A DNA stretch of 64,000 nt from JAKVAV01 sp047632755. GTDB taxonomy: Bacteria; Bacteroidota; Bacteroidia; Flavobacteriales_D; Cryomorphaceae. A program made the position numbers and the translations under genes. The DNA lies in contig JBLIDT010000007.1 of NCBI GenBank assembly GCA_047632755.1, forward strand, positions 62,001 to 126,000. The letters run 5' to 3'. Below are positions 1 through 9,464 of the stretch, piece after piece; the first letter of the stretch is position 1, and each line of letters starts with the position of its first letter. The notes beneath the pieces were generated by a model that saw nothing but the letters and a program-made list of their open reading frames with translations, ran no database searches and was not told the origin of the DNA.

Positions 1-1157
1 TGAATTGCTTCTGCCACCACACTCCAGTTTTTGTCCAAATCAGCAAGGAAAGCTTCTTCATTCAGCAACAATTTACCTAAACCTTTCTTTAAAGATTGAA
101 GCGCCACTAGGCTGTAGCCAAATGGCATTCCGATATTCCGAAGCACGGTGCTATCAGTCAGGTCTCGTTGAAGTCTCGATATGGGGAGTTTTGCAGACAA
201 GTGCTCCAAAACGGCATTTGCCAATCCTAGATTGCCCTCGGCGTTCTCAAAGTCAATCGGGTTCACTTTATGGGGCATGGCTGAAGATCCGACTTCTCCT
301 TTCTTAATCGACTGTTTGAAATAATCGAGGGATACGTAATGCCAAATGTCACGGCACAAGTCCATCAATATAGTGTTGATTCGTTTGAAAGCATCAAAGC
401 GAGCTGCCAACTGATCGTAATGTTCAATTTGTGTAGTGGTCTGCAAGCGCTCAATTCCCAAGCTATTTTTCAAGAAGCTATTTGAGAAATTGACCCAGTC
501 AATCTCGGGGAAGGCTACAAAATGAGCGTTGAAGTTTCCTGTGGCACCACCAAATTTCCCGTAAACGGGAATATTTTTAAGTCCATCGGCTTGTATTCGA
601 AGTCTTTCGACGAAAACCTGAATTTCTTTTCCCAATCGGGTAGGAGAGGCGGGCTGTCCGTGGGTGCGAGCGAGCATGGGAACGTCTTTCCAATCCGACG
701 CCATTTTGGCAAGTGTAATGCAGACTTCGTCTAAAAGTGGAAACCATGCTTCGTCGAAGCACTCCTTGATCGACGTGGGCACTGCCGTATTGTTAATGTC
801 TTGAGAGGTGAGGCCGAAGTGAATAAACTCGTTGTATCGCTGAAGACCTAGTGCCTCGAAACACTCCTTGATGAAGTACTCCACGGCCTTAACGTCGTGA
901 TTCGTTACTTTTTCGAATCCTTTTATCTTCTCGGCATCCGCCTCAGAAAAGTTCTGGTAGATTTTTCTGATTTCGCTTTCAGACTCTTTTGGAAAATCTG
1001 CCAGCGCGTTGATAGGCTGTTCCGTAAGCGCCAAAAAGTACTCGATCTCCACGTGAAGGCGGTATTTGATCAAGGCGAATTCAGAGAAATAAGGAATGAG
1101 GCTCGATGTCTTTGATGCGTATCTCCCATCAATCGGAGAGATGGCCGTAATGCTCAT
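1..1157 (-). CDS. purB: adenylosuccinate lyase (partial, 3' end beyond window)
   Basis: Adenylosuccinate lyase removes fumarate from SAICAR and from adenylosuccinate in purine synthesis, in the cytoplasm. The frame is open from an ATG at 1157 to the window edge, about 385 codons, so roughly 60-70 C-terminal residues are missing compared with PurB of about 450. The N-terminus reads MSITAISPIDGRYASK, the typical PurB opening. The lyase signature SSAMPHKVNPIDFENAE lies near 235-290, and WSVVAEAI near the edge matches the conserved C-terminal region. The gene is divergent from the DUF456 gene. A near-consensus promoter (CAAAAATC at 1179-1186 and CAAA at 1204-1207, read on the minus strand) may drive it. 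Confidence 0.95.
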   Translation of the reverse strand, partial: MSITAISPIDGRYASKTSSLIPYFSEFALIKYRLHVEIEYFLALTEQPINALADFPKESESEIRKIYQNFSEADAEKIKGFEKVTNHDVKAVEYFIKECFEALGLQRYNEFIHFGLTSQDINNTAVPTSIKECFDEAWFPLLDEVCITLAKMASDWKDVPMLARTHGQPASPTRLGKEIQVFVERLRIQADGLKNIPVYGKFGGATGNFNAHFVAFPEIDWVNFSNSFLKNSLGIERLQTTTQIEHYDQLAARFDAFKRINTILMDLCRDIWHYVSLDYFKQSIKKGEVGSSAMPHKVNPIDFENAEGNLGLANAVLEHLSAKLPISRLQRDLTDSTVLRNIGMPFGYSLVALQSLKKGLGKLLLNEEAFLADLDKNWSVVAEAI

Positions 1158-1220
1158 GTTGTGTGTATAAGGAAAGCGCAAAAATCCACATTTTTTGGCA
1201 AACCAAAAAGCTTGCCTTCT

Positions 1221-1252
1221 TTTGTGTGCCCGCGTTGAAAAATGTAAGTTCG
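1221..1252 (+). promoter_or_regulatory. putative Bacteroidota promoter of the DUF456 gene
   Basis: TTTG at 1221-1224, a 20-base spacer, and TAAGTTCG at 1245-1252 resemble the Bacteroidota -33/-7 pair (TTG and TAnnTTTG) with one mismatch in the -7 box. The box ends 16 bases before the ATG at 1269. Confidence 0.4.
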
Positions 1253-1268
1253 CAATAAACCTGATCCC

Positions 1269-1748
1269 ATGGAAATTGCCTTGGCTATATTGAGTGGATT
1301 GTTCGTTTTAATTGGATTACTCGGAGCGATACTTCCCATTTTGCCTGGGCCAATTATTTCTTGGGTGGGAATTCTGATTCTTCATTTTACCGATTACGCA
1401 GAATATTCAACTACGTTTTTTGTGGTTACGGCATTGATTGTTGTGGCCATCACCGTGTTGGATTATTTCATTCCTATTTGGGGAACTAAAAAATTCGGAG
1501 GGACGAAGGCTGGAGTTACAGGCTCTACTCTTGGGTTAATCGCTGGCCTATTTTTACCACCGCTGGGCCTGATTATAGGTCCTTTTCTAGGTGCGCTAGT
1601 CGGAGAAATAGTAGCAAACAGAAAAGAGTTCAAGAAGGCACTGAAAAGTGCGACGGGCTCTTTCTTGGGTTTTCTACTCGGTACAGGTTTAAAGTTGATC
1701 TACTGCGGAGTGATGGTCTACTATTACTTCTCGGCAGTATTCGTTTAA
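1269..1748 (+). CDS. DUF456 domain-containing membrane protein
   Basis: A 159-residue integral membrane protein of the DUF456 family, whose function is not established. It is almost entirely hydrophobic with about four membrane segments: residues 3-30, 45-70, 80-115 (a glycine-rich stretch of the type GLIAGLFLPPLGLIIG) and 130-155. Glycine-zipper spacing and a conserved proline pair (LPILPGP, about residues 23-29) are typical of the family. The length matches family members of about 160. Its stop codon overlaps the stop of the convergent DUF6438 gene. No neighbour points to a function. Confidence 0.85.
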   Translation: MEIALAILSGLFVLIGLLGAILPILPGPIISWVGILILHFTDYAEYSTTFFVVTALIVVAITVLDYFIPIWGTKKFGGTKAGVTGSTLGLIAGLFLPPLGLIIGPFLGALVGEIVANRKEFKKALKSATGSFLGFLLGTGLKLIYCGVMVYYYFSAVFV

Positions 1749-2263
1749 CGAATTGAGTAGGGCTTCCAATCGCGCTCATTGAGCATTATCCCCAAATTTT
1801 CATGAAAGTCCTTTAACGATTGGGGAACCCCCATTCGAGCGTTCACTGTATGCGTCTGGTCGTTGATTTGAATTTCAGAAATAGTGGCTGGCAGATCCGT
1901 CACTCTGGGGTCATTGTATTCAGATTCAAGATCAAAATAGTCAATCGCATTGGCCATTTCGTAAATCTTGTCTAGATCAGCTTCGCTAAATCGATAGGAG
2001 TAAAGTCCCATTTTTTCGGCAAAGTTTAACCCTTCATACGTAGCAAAGCCACTTTTGTAAACCCTGATTTTAAATACTGGACATCTCCCGAAACAAGGCG
2101 TTCTTTCAAAGTGAACGGCTAAGGAATCCTTTGGAGAGGGGGCATCTATTACTACAATTACTGTATCGGGTGCAACAGTCGCTTCTGCTGTAGCAACCTC
2201 CTTTTTTAAATTGCAGCTAGCTCCAAAAAACAGCACCATGAAGAACAGGATCGAATACCTCAT
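1745..2263 (-). CDS. DUF6438-like lipoprotein
   Basis: A 172-residue predicted lipoprotein. A signal peptide at residues 1-16 ends in the lipobox FGASC, so Cys17 would be lipidated. The core around residues 50-75 (FERTPCFGRCPVFKIRVY) with its CxxxCP motif is the hallmark of DUF6438, a Bacteroidota family without a defined role. The start ATG overlaps the yidC stop (TAATG), so the two are translationally coupled. It probably sits in the pyrG-yidC transcription unit. Function unknown; the family call rests on the motif and length. Confidence 0.75.
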   Translation of the reverse strand: MRYSILFFMVLFFGASCNLKKEVATAEATVAPDTVIVVIDAPSPKDSLAVHFERTPCFGRCPVFKIRVYKSGFATYEGLNFAEKMGLYSYRFSEADLDKIYEMANAIDYFDLESEYNDPRVTDLPATISEIQINDQTHTVNARMGVPQSLKDFHENLGIMLNERDWKPYSIR

Positions 2264-4140
2264 TAGTTTGGATTGATGCCTCTTTTTTTGGCCATATCTT
2301 CTAATTTCTTCTGGAATTTAGACTTTCCCTTGTTGGCTTTTTTCTTCTTGTTTTCCTCAATCTTAGCGTGGATTTTATCCTCGTCGATAAAGACATTTTT
2401 AATCACCAACATTTGTCCGATAGAGAACATGTTTGCCAAGAAGTAGTAGTAACTCAAGCCTGATGCAAAGCTGTTGAAGAAGAAAAGCATCATAAATGGG
2501 AAGATGTACATGATCACTTTCATGTTTGGCATGCCTGGCTGGGTCTGCTGAGGCATCTGGCTGGTATTGTACATCGTATAAAAGAACATGCTCACCGCCA
2601 TAAGAATGGTGAAAAGACTTACGTGATCACCGTATGCGGGAATATCGAATGGCAACGTGTAAATGCTATCATAAGCCGATAGGTCATCAGCCCATAAAAA
2701 TCCTTCATGCCTCAGTTGAATACTCGACGGGAAGAACCGAAACATCGCATACAAGATGGGCATCTGAATCACCATCGGGATGCATCCCGAAAAGGGATTT
2801 ACGCCAGTCTTGCGGTACAGATCCATAGTGGCCTGCTGCTTTTTCATTGGGTCGGCATCCTTAAACTTCTCGTTGATTTCGTCTACCTCAGGCTTGATTA
2901 CACGCATTTTGGCGCTGCTGAGGTAGTTTTTGAAAGTCAACGGGGAAAGTACAAGTTTGATAATGATGGTTAGAATCAAGATGTTGATTCCATAAGATAG
3001 TCCCGTAGTTTCGAGCCAGTCGAAAATGGGGATAACCACCCATTTGTTTACCCAACCAAAGATTCCCCAACCGAGGTTGATGACTTTGTCTAGCTCCATT
3101 CCATACTCCTTCAGCACCTTGTAATCATTGGGCCCCATGTAGAGTTGAGCCGAGAAAACCGTCGACGATGCCGAAGGATCGATAGGAAATTCTGCTTTGT
3201 AGGATTGGGTAAAATCGGTTATTTCTTCTTCAAAAGGCTTGCTTTCTAGGCTCACTCCTTGATTGAAAGTTCCATTGGCAATTAGAATAGCTGAAAAGAA
3301 ATGCTGCTTAAATGCTACCCACTGCAGTTTCTCGTCATCGATTATGTCGTCGTCATCACCCGTTTCCGAAAGGTAGTCGCGGCCAGCATCTTCAGCCTTG
3401 TAGAAGATAGTAGAGTTGTTTCGCTCAATATCAATTCCTTTTTCATTGTGTCTGGCAGTCATCTCCCAAACCAGTTTTGGGGCAGTCACAATGCCGTCTA
3501 CATCATAGAATCGAGTTTCCATCCCGATATCGTAAGTGTTTCCGGAAATGGTGTAGATGTTTTCGATTCTGCGGCCACCTTCCATCTCGAGTGTAAAGGT
3601 GATTTGATCAGAATCTTCACCGCTTATCTTTTTATTGCCATCGCTTGTGGTAAAAAAGAAATTAGAGGTATTCAAGCTACCCAAAGATGGATAGGTGAAT
3701 TCATATCCCATTTTTGCTGTTTCCTCATCAAAGAGGATAAGCGGCATGGAGTCGTAAGTCGTATATTCTAAAAGGTTAGCCTTTACAGGAATCCCACCTT
3801 TATTGCTGAAAGTGATTTCAAGCAAATCAGTTGCAATGGTAATATCTTGGCTCTCTCCTATCGAAGCTGCGGCTAAAACTCCATAGCGTGCTTTGAGATC
3901 AACCCCGACTTCTGCTTGACTAGCAGAATCGAGAGGCATCGTATTATCTACAATTGTATTCTCAGCGATGGCCGCCGCTTCTACCTCGTTTACCGCATCT
4001 TGCTCCACTTGGAGAGCTGCCACACTATCGGCTGATCTCTGTTGTGCCGCCAATTGTTTGTCACTAGGCTGTGAAAATATAGAGTAGCCAACCAACAAAG
4101 CAGCGATCAACACTAATCCGATAACGGAATTCTTATCCAT
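2263..4140 (-). CDS. yidC: membrane protein insertase YidC
   Basis: YidC inserts and folds inner-membrane proteins, alone or with SecYEG. The 625-residue protein has an N-terminal membrane anchor (residues 5-22) and a large periplasmic beta-sandwich domain (about 90-340). The conserved insertase core (about 355-590) includes LTIIIKLVLSPLTFKNYLSS, with the groove arginine replaced by lysine, and the GCIPMVIQMPILYAMF segment. A lysine-rich tail suited to ribosome contact ends the protein (last 40 residues). Length fits the Gram-negative long form. It lies downstream of pyrG on the same strand, 77 bases apart, with its own promoter at 4160-4189. Confidence 0.97.
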   Translation of the reverse strand: MDKNSVIGLVLIAALLVGYSIFSQPSDKQLAAQQRSADSVAALQVEQDAVNEVEAAAIAENTIVDNTMPLDSASQAEVGVDLKARYGVLAAASIGESQDITIATDLLEITFSNKGGIPVKANLLEYTTYDSMPLILFDEETAKMGYEFTYPSLGSLNTSNFFFTTSDGNKKISGEDSDQITFTLEMEGGRRIENIYTISGNTYDIGMETRFYDVDGIVTAPKLVWEMTARHNEKGIDIERNNSTIFYKAEDAGRDYLSETGDDDDIIDDEKLQWVAFKQHFFSAILIANGTFNQGVSLESKPFEEEITDFTQSYKAEFPIDPSASSTVFSAQLYMGPNDYKVLKEYGMELDKVINLGWGIFGWVNKWVVIPIFDWLETTGLSYGINILILTIIIKLVLSPLTFKNYLSSAKMRVIKPEVDEINEKFKDADPMKKQQATMDLYRKTGVNPFSGCIPMVIQMPILYAMFRFFPSSIQLRHEGFLWADDLSAYDSIYTLPFDIPAYGDHVSLFTILMAVSMFFYTMYNTSQMPQQTQPGMPNMKVIMYIFPFMMLFFFNSFASGLSYYYFLANMFSIGQMLVIKNVFIDEDKIHAKIEENKKKKANKGKSKFQKKLEDMAKKRGINPN

Positions 4141-4159
4141 GCAAAATAATTTAAGGCGA

Positions 4160-4189
4160 CAAAGATAACCCCTTAAACGGAGGGGGCAA
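4160..4189 (-). promoter_or_regulatory. promoter of yidC (-33 TTG, -7 TATCTTTG)
   Basis: Read on the minus strand, TTG (4189-4187), 19 bases, then TATCTTTG (4167-4160) match the Bacteroidota consensus TTG-n17-23-TAnnTTTG exactly. The box ends 19 bases before the yidC ATG. This makes transcription of yidC independent of pyrG likely. Confidence 0.65.
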
Positions 4190-4217
4190 GAGAAAGGAAG
4201 TTAAGGGCTTAAAGGAT

Positions 4218-5846
4218 TTAGGCTTTCTGCAAAACCTTCTTGGATTTAACGGCTGCTTTTACGAAACCCACGAAGAGTGGGTGGGCCGCTGCAACGGTAC
4301 TTTTGTATTCGGGATGGAACTGAACACCAATGAAAAAAGGGTGTTCAGGAATTTCGACAATTTCCACCAATTGGCTATCAGGGTTGATTCCGCTGGCGAT
4401 CATTCCGTTCGCCTCAAATTCGTCGAGGTAATTATTATTAAACTCATAACGATGCCTATGGCGCTCTGATATCAGTTCTTTTCCATAGACCGAGTAGGCA
4501 ATTGAACCGCGTTTCACTTTGCATTGATAAGCGCCCAACCGCATGGTTCCGCCTTTGGTCTCTAGGTCTTTTTGGCCATCCATTAAATCGATAACGGGGT
4601 CGGCTGCATTTCCCTTGATTTCTGTGGTATGCGCATTCTTAAGGTCCAAAACGTTTCTTGCGAATTCGATTACTGCGCATTGCATTCCTAAACAAATGCC
4701 TAAGAATGGCAGGCCGTTTTCACGCGCATAACGAATCGCCTGAATTTTCCCACCTATTCCTCTTTCGCCAAAGCCTGGCGCTACTAGTAATCCTTGAAGA
4801 CCTGCTAGTTGGTCAGCCACATTGTCCTTATTGATGTCCTCGCTGTGAATCCATACCAAATCTACTTTTGCACCATTCTCCGCGCCTGCATGAATAAATG
4901 ATTCAACGATGGATTTGTAGGCATCCTTAAGTTCGATGTATTTTCCCACCAAGCCAATTTTAACTTTGGTCTTGGGATTCTTGTGTTGCTTTAAAAAGTG
5001 ACGCCACTGAGTGAGGTCTGCATTTTTTTGCTCTCGTGCTAAGCCTAGTTTTTCCAATACGACACAGTCGAGTTCCTCTTCTTCCATAAGAAGCGGCACG
5101 TCGTAGATCGTCTCCGCATCGATGGATTCGATAACGGCATTTGGCCCAACGTTGCAAAAGCGAGCAATTTTTTGACGCAACTCATCCGTTAATTCATGCT
5201 CCGTTCTACAAACGAGAATGTCGGGTTGAACCCCGAGCTCCAAGAGCGCCTTAACGCTGTGCTGCGTAGGTTTTGTCTTAAGCTCACCCGCTGCCGCTAA
5301 ATAGGGCACCAAGGTGAGGTGAATCACTAGGCAATCGTTACCCATTTCCCATTTGAGTTGACGAACGGCTTCAACGTAGGGCAATGACTCGATATCGCCA
5401 ACAGTTCCGCCTATCTCAGTGATTACGAAATCGTAATGGTTTTGATTTGCCAATAGCTGAATACAGCGCTTGATCTCATCGGTAATGTGCGGAATAACTT
5501 GAACCGTTTTTCCGAGAAAATCACCTTTTCTCTCTCGATTGATCACATTTTGATAAATGCGGCCAGTAGTAATGTTATTTGCTTGGGAGGTGTTTGTATT
5601 CAAAAAACGCTCGTAGTGACCTAGATCTAAGTCTGTCTCAGCACCGTCCTCCGTTACGTAGCACTCGCCGTGCTCATAAGGATTCAGCGTTCCTGGATCA
5701 ATATTAATGTAGGGGTCGAGTTTTTGAATGGTAACAGAATAACCTCTACCCTGCAGTAGCTTGGCCAAAGAGGCTGAAATGATTCCTTTCCCTAAAGATG
5801 AAGTAACCCCGCCAGTTACAAAAATGTATTTGGTCTTGTGACCCAT
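4218..5846 (-). CDS. pyrG: CTP synthase
   Basis: CTP synthase aminates UTP to CTP using glutamine and ATP. The 542-residue protein has the N-terminal synthetase domain, with the nucleotide-binding loop GGVTSSLGKGI at residues 12-22 and the EIGGTVGDIES motif near 145. The C-terminal class I glutamine amidotransferase domain (about 300-535) has nucleophile Cys385 in GICLGMQ and the HPE triad part in GVQFHPEY near 518. Length is standard. It is followed on the same strand by yidC. Confidence 0.98.
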   Translation of the reverse strand: MGHKTKYIFVTGGVTSSLGKGIISASLAKLLQGRGYSVTIQKLDPYINIDPGTLNPYEHGECYVTEDGAETDLDLGHYERFLNTNTSQANNITTGRIYQNVINRERKGDFLGKTVQVIPHITDEIKRCIQLLANQNHYDFVITEIGGTVGDIESLPYVEAVRQLKWEMGNDCLVIHLTLVPYLAAAGELKTKPTQHSVKALLELGVQPDILVCRTEHELTDELRQKIARFCNVGPNAVIESIDAETIYDVPLLMEEEELDCVVLEKLGLAREQKNADLTQWRHFLKQHKNPKTKVKIGLVGKYIELKDAYKSIVESFIHAGAENGAKVDLVWIHSEDINKDNVADQLAGLQGLLVAPGFGERGIGGKIQAIRYARENGLPFLGICLGMQCAVIEFARNVLDLKNAHTTEIKGNAADPVIDLMDGQKDLETKGGTMRLGAYQCKVKRGSIAYSVYGKELISERHRHRYEFNNNYLDEFEANGMIASGINPDSQLVEIVEIPEHPFFIGVQFHPEYKSTVAAAHPLFVGFVKAAVKSKKVLQKA

Positions 5847-5881
5847 GATCGCTGTGATTTATATAGTGTAACTACGGGAAA

Positions 5882-5889
5882 CAAAACTA
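5882..5889 (-). promoter_or_regulatory. putative -7 element of pyrG
   Basis: The minus strand reads TAGTTTTG, a perfect TAnnTTTG box, 35 bases before the pyrG ATG. No clear TTG lies at the expected -33 distance. Confidence 0.4.
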
Positions 5890-5982
5890 ATACAATTGGG
5901 CATGTCTTCAGGTAAAGATTTTGTTCAATTTCAAAAACTTTTACGCAAGGTTGTCCTAGAAGGGGTTCCGCATTTAGTCCTT

Positions 5983-8352
5983 TTAGAAGGAGTATAGAAT
6001 TCCTAAACTTGGCAATACAGGAAGCTGATTTACTCGTTCTCCCGTTACACGATCCACGAAGAAGATATTCTCGCGGCCGTATGTGTTCGTAACGCTGAAA
6101 CTTGTTTCCAGCATTGAGTTTTCAGAAAACTTGAACGTTTTTTTCACTGTAAGGTCAAGTCTATGGTAGTCGGGAAGTCTGCCTTCATTTAAATTGGCGT
6201 ACTGAATCTGCGCATTGTCACTATTGGTTTGTGTGATATCTGTGTTCAACCCGTCGTTGAAGTTTTCTTGCAGAAAGAAACCTTGGTTTTGCGTGAATGG
6301 GAATCCGCTTCCATAATTCCATCTTCCGTTTACTTCCCAATTCAGACCTTTTCCAAATCGGTATGAAGCGACTAAATTGACGTTGTAATTTCTGTCAAAA
6401 ACGGGATCGTAAGAACGTATTCCATCCCATCTATCCACATTCGCAACAGAGAATACCGTCCAGATGAAAATTTGCCGAGTTTCGTACCCTACTGTTAAGT
6501 CTATTCCGACGGCAGTGCCTGTTTCAACGATGAAATCATTTTTCAAGATGTCGGGTACAGTGGGATCTTGAGTTCTGCTGCTGTAGATTTTATTTCTGTT
6601 GATATTAGTCAGCTGTGTGAAGTCTTTGAAGTAACCTTCTAGGTTGATGGAAATACGATTGGTTAAATCATACTCGACACCTGCGATATAGTGTATGGCT
6701 GTTTGTAAGGGGTTCTTCACTTCTCTGGTGCTTCCATCCTCGAGGGTGATCTCGTCTTGAAGGTCTTCTGGCCCCACTAGGAAACCATAAAAGAGGTTCA
6801 CTACATCGCGGTCCGAATTGGCCGAAATAATGTTTTGCGAGAACATTCCGAATGCCGCTTTTAAGCGCAGTTTTTCTGTCAGATTGTATTTTACTCCAAG
6901 TCTCGGCTCAGGACGAAGCGTTCTTATAGTAGCATAGTATTGCAACCTAAATCCCATATCGAGGATTAAATTGTTGATCTTCTTTTTGTAAGAAACGTAT
7001 CCTGCTAATTCAGTGTTGTTGTCGTTCTGCTCGATCCTTTGTCCCAATGGATTGAAAAACGAAAGCTCTGTTCCGAATCCTGAGATGTCTATTCCATACT
7101 TTAAGGCATCGTCGCCAAAGAAGTATTTGAAATCGAGGAATAGATTAAAACTATTCACCGCACTTGTTCTAGGTTGGAGCAAAACTTCTTCTCCACTATC
7201 TCCCGACGAAGGATTGCTGGAACTTGCTCTTTCCTTTAAAGTTATGTCGTAGCTACTAAAGTTTAGTCCACCTTCCAATAAAGCCGCTGTGGAGCTAGGC
7301 ACTAAAATAAAATCTGCTCCCCCTCCGGAGGAACTCCAGTTTAAGTTGCTGGTTTCTTGAAAACGTACTTCATCATTGAAGCTAAAACCAAAAAGGTTGA
7401 TTTTACTCCCGCTCGAGGTATTAAAAGATACCTTACCATAAAGGTCAGTAAAGCTAAAAGGCAGGCCATCCTCATCGATGTAGTCGTAGAATATTTTTGA
7501 TGACTCATCTAAGTAAGAATGTTTCGCAGAAAGTATAAAAGAGGAAGAAGATTTACCATCATTGGTTTGCTTCTTAATCGGCCCTTCAAAAAGTGCGTTA
7601 GCTGCAAATGTGCTTAAACCTACTTTTCCTGAAAACTTTCTTTTGTTACCATCACGGGTCGTGATATCCATAATGGAAGAAATTCTACCGCCGTATTCTG
7701 CTCCAAATCCTCCAGTGTAGATGTCGGCGTTTTTGATTACTTCTGTGTCAAAAACAGAGAACAATCCGATACTGTGGAAGGGATTGAAGATGGTAGCTCC
7801 GTCCAATAGTACTTTGTTTTGAATAGGTGATCCACCGCGAATGTAGAGTTGCCCTCCTTGATCTCCTGTGAAAATCACACCGGGCAACACTTGAAGGTAC
7901 TGTGCCAAATCGGCAGTGGCACCAATAGTAGGTATCTGCTTAATTTGTTTTGGCGTAGCCTTCGTTACCGACATAGTTACGTTGGTCTGTCTCTCCTGTC
8001 TCTCGGCTGAAATTTCAACCGTCTGCATTTGAACACTAGACTTCTTCAAGAAGATCTTCTCTGTAGTTATGTCACCAGCTCTTACTGTTATTTCTTCTGA
8101 AAATGTGTCATAACCCAAGTAAGTCACCATAAGGGTATATTGCCCTTCGGGAATTTGTGTGACTGAAAAATACCCATTGACATCAGTCGAGGCTCCTATC
8201 GATGTGCCTTTTAGGAACACATTGGTAAAGATCACCGCTTCTCCTGTTTCTTCTTCATATACGAATCCACGCACCGTTCCATTTTGCGCTTGGGCAAACA
8301 ATGAAACAATGGCAAAAATGAAAAGAAGAGAAAATTTGGTAGGGTTTAACAT
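5983..8352 (-). CDS. TonB-dependent receptor with carboxypeptidase-regulatory-like N-domain
   Basis: An outer-membrane TonB-dependent receptor; the substrate cannot be told. From the ATG at 8352 (789 residues) the order is: signal peptide (MLNPTKFSLLFIFAIV...AQAQ), a carboxypeptidase D-like beta domain (about 24-105), a plug domain with IPTIGATADLAQYLQVLPGV and YIRGGSPIQNKVLLDGA (about 125-240), and a 22-strand-type barrel ending in the aromatic residue F (LPSLGILYSF). A start 9 codons upstream at 8379 is possible but would overlap the -7 box at 8377-8384 and precede the signal peptide. There is no SusD-like partner next to it, so it is not a classic glycan-uptake pair. Confidence 0.92.
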   Translation of the reverse strand: MLNPTKFSLLFIFAIVSLFAQAQNGTVRGFVYEEETGEAVIFTNVFLKGTSIGASTDVNGYFSVTQIPEGQYTLMVTYLGYDTFSEEITVRAGDITTEKIFLKKSSVQMQTVEISAERQERQTNVTMSVTKATPKQIKQIPTIGATADLAQYLQVLPGVIFTGDQGGQLYIRGGSPIQNKVLLDGATIFNPFHSIGLFSVFDTEVIKNADIYTGGFGAEYGGRISSIMDITTRDGNKRKFSGKVGLSTFAANALFEGPIKKQTNDGKSSSSFILSAKHSYLDESSKIFYDYIDEDGLPFSFTDLYGKVSFNTSSGSKINLFGFSFNDEVRFQETSNLNWSSSGGGADFILVPSSTAALLEGGLNFSSYDITLKERASSSNPSSGDSGEEVLLQPRTSAVNSFNLFLDFKYFFGDDALKYGIDISGFGTELSFFNPLGQRIEQNDNNTELAGYVSYKKKINNLILDMGFRLQYYATIRTLRPEPRLGVKYNLTEKLRLKAAFGMFSQNIISANSDRDVVNLFYGFLVGPEDLQDEITLEDGSTREVKNPLQTAIHYIAGVEYDLTNRISINLEGYFKDFTQLTNINRNKIYSSRTQDPTVPDILKNDFIVETGTAVGIDLTVGYETRQIFIWTVFSVANVDRWDGIRSYDPVFDRNYNVNLVASYRFGKGLNWEVNGRWNYGSGFPFTQNQGFFLQENFNDGLNTDITQTNSDNAQIQYANLNEGRLPDYHRLDLTVKKTFKFSENSMLETSFSVTNTYGRENIFFVDRVTGERVNQLPVLPSLGILYSF

Positions 8353-8376
8353 TCGGGTGGTTTTTCTTAAAGTCGG

Positions 8377-8384
8377 CAAAGGTA
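8377..8384 (-). promoter_or_regulatory. putative -7 element of the TonB-dependent receptor gene
   Basis: TACCTTTG on the minus strand matches TAnnTTTG, 24 bases before the ATG at 8352. It supports that start over the upstream ATG at 8379. No obvious -33 TTG is present. Confidence 0.4.
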
Positions 8385-8462
8385 AACAATGTAGGCCTTG
8401 GATGTAGCCTTGCTTGGAGGCACAAATAACTGGTCTTGGATTCCAAGATTAAAGCGATCCAA

Positions 8463-9464
8463 TCACGCTCTTAGAATTCTGGCTACCATCTCATTCATGA
8501 GTTCTTTGTGGCGAGCAGATGAGTTTCCTAGGCCCTTCATTTTAAGATCAATGTCATGAAGGATTTCCATCACTTTCATCAGCGTTACTCTGGGGTAATT
8601 GGCTGCAGCTTGTTTATAATCCTTCACAAAGTATGGGTTAACTCCTAAGGTTCGAGCGAGTTTTTGTTGATCGGTATGATTTTCGGCTCTATGGTAGCGA
8701 ATGAGTTGCGTAAAGTACCGGTAGAGGCCATAAGTCACTGGGATTAAATGGTGCTCTTTCTCATTATTTGCAAAATAATTGGCGATGTAAATTGCTCGCG
8801 CATTGTCCTTAAAGCCAATTGCTTTTTGCAATTCAAAGATGTTAAAGTCCTTGCTGATGCCAATGTGTTCTTGAATTAGATCAGAGGTTATTTTTTGACC
8901 ATCGGCCACCAATTTAAGCCTATCCAAGGCTTTTTCAAGGCTAATCAAATCTGCCCCGATATGTTCGCTCAGTAGTACAACAGCCCTAGGGTCAATGTCC
9001 AATTTGAGCAACTTGCAATGATCGTTTAGCCAGGATGACACTTCGTTGTCGCGAAGCTTTGCACTGTTAAAGTAGGTGCCCTTACTCTTGATGAGTTTGG
9101 TCATAATACTGCGGCCATCTAGCTTCTTTCCTTTGTAGCTTATCGCCAATATGGTAGTTGGAACAGGATTTTCCAGCAACGATTGAAGAGCTGACAAATC
9201 TTTCCAATTCTGAGCTTCTTTAACAATGACCACTTGGTACTCCGACATCATGGGGAATCTCTTCACCACAGGAATCAAATCCTCAGGAGAAATATCCCTC
9301 CCGTAGAATATCGATTGGTTAAACTCTCGCTCACCTTCATTTAAGACATTGCTTTGGAGGTAATCGATCAGCTTATCGATATAAAAGGACTCATCACCAT
9401 CGAAAAAGTAAAAAGGCGAATATTCCTTTTTACGCAGTGATGTCATTATTTGGCTGAAGCTCAT
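8463..9464 (-). CDS. holA: DNA polymerase III subunit delta
   Basis: The delta subunit of the clamp loader opens the beta sliding clamp at replication. The 333-residue protein has the usual HolA layout: an AAA-like domain starting with YSPFYFFDGDESFYIDKLI (residues 15-33) but lacking a functional Walker A, the middle VVIVKEAQNWKDL segment, and the C-terminal helical collar with FNIFELQKAIG (about 207). Length is typical. The start abuts the stop of the upstream AMP nucleosidase gene with no spacer, so they are one transcription unit. Confidence 0.93.
   Translation of the reverse strand: MSFSQIMTSLRKKEYSPFYFFDGDESFYIDKLIDYLQSNVLNEGEREFNQSIFYGRDISPEDLIPVVKRFPMMSEYQVVIVKEAQNWKDLSALQSLLENPVPTTILAISYKGKKLDGRSIMTKLIKSKGTYFNSAKLRDNEVSSWLNDHCKLLKLDIDPRAVVLLSEHIGADLISLEKALDRLKLVADGQKITSDLIQEHIGISKDFNIFELQKAIGFKDNARAIYIANYFANNEKEHHLIPVTYGLYRYFTQLIRYHRAENHTDQQKLARTLGVNPYFVKDYKQAAANYPRVTLMKVMEILHDIDLKMKGLGNSSARHKELMNEMVARILRA

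Noticed and set aside
3301..3771. 156-codon plus-strand frame opposite yidC
   Set aside because: Shadow frame within a clearly conserved yidC; no family features.
8432..8455. CTTGG-ATT-CCAAG hairpin upstream of the TonB-dependent receptor as terminator of holA
   Set aside because: Short stem and no T tract on the minus strand.
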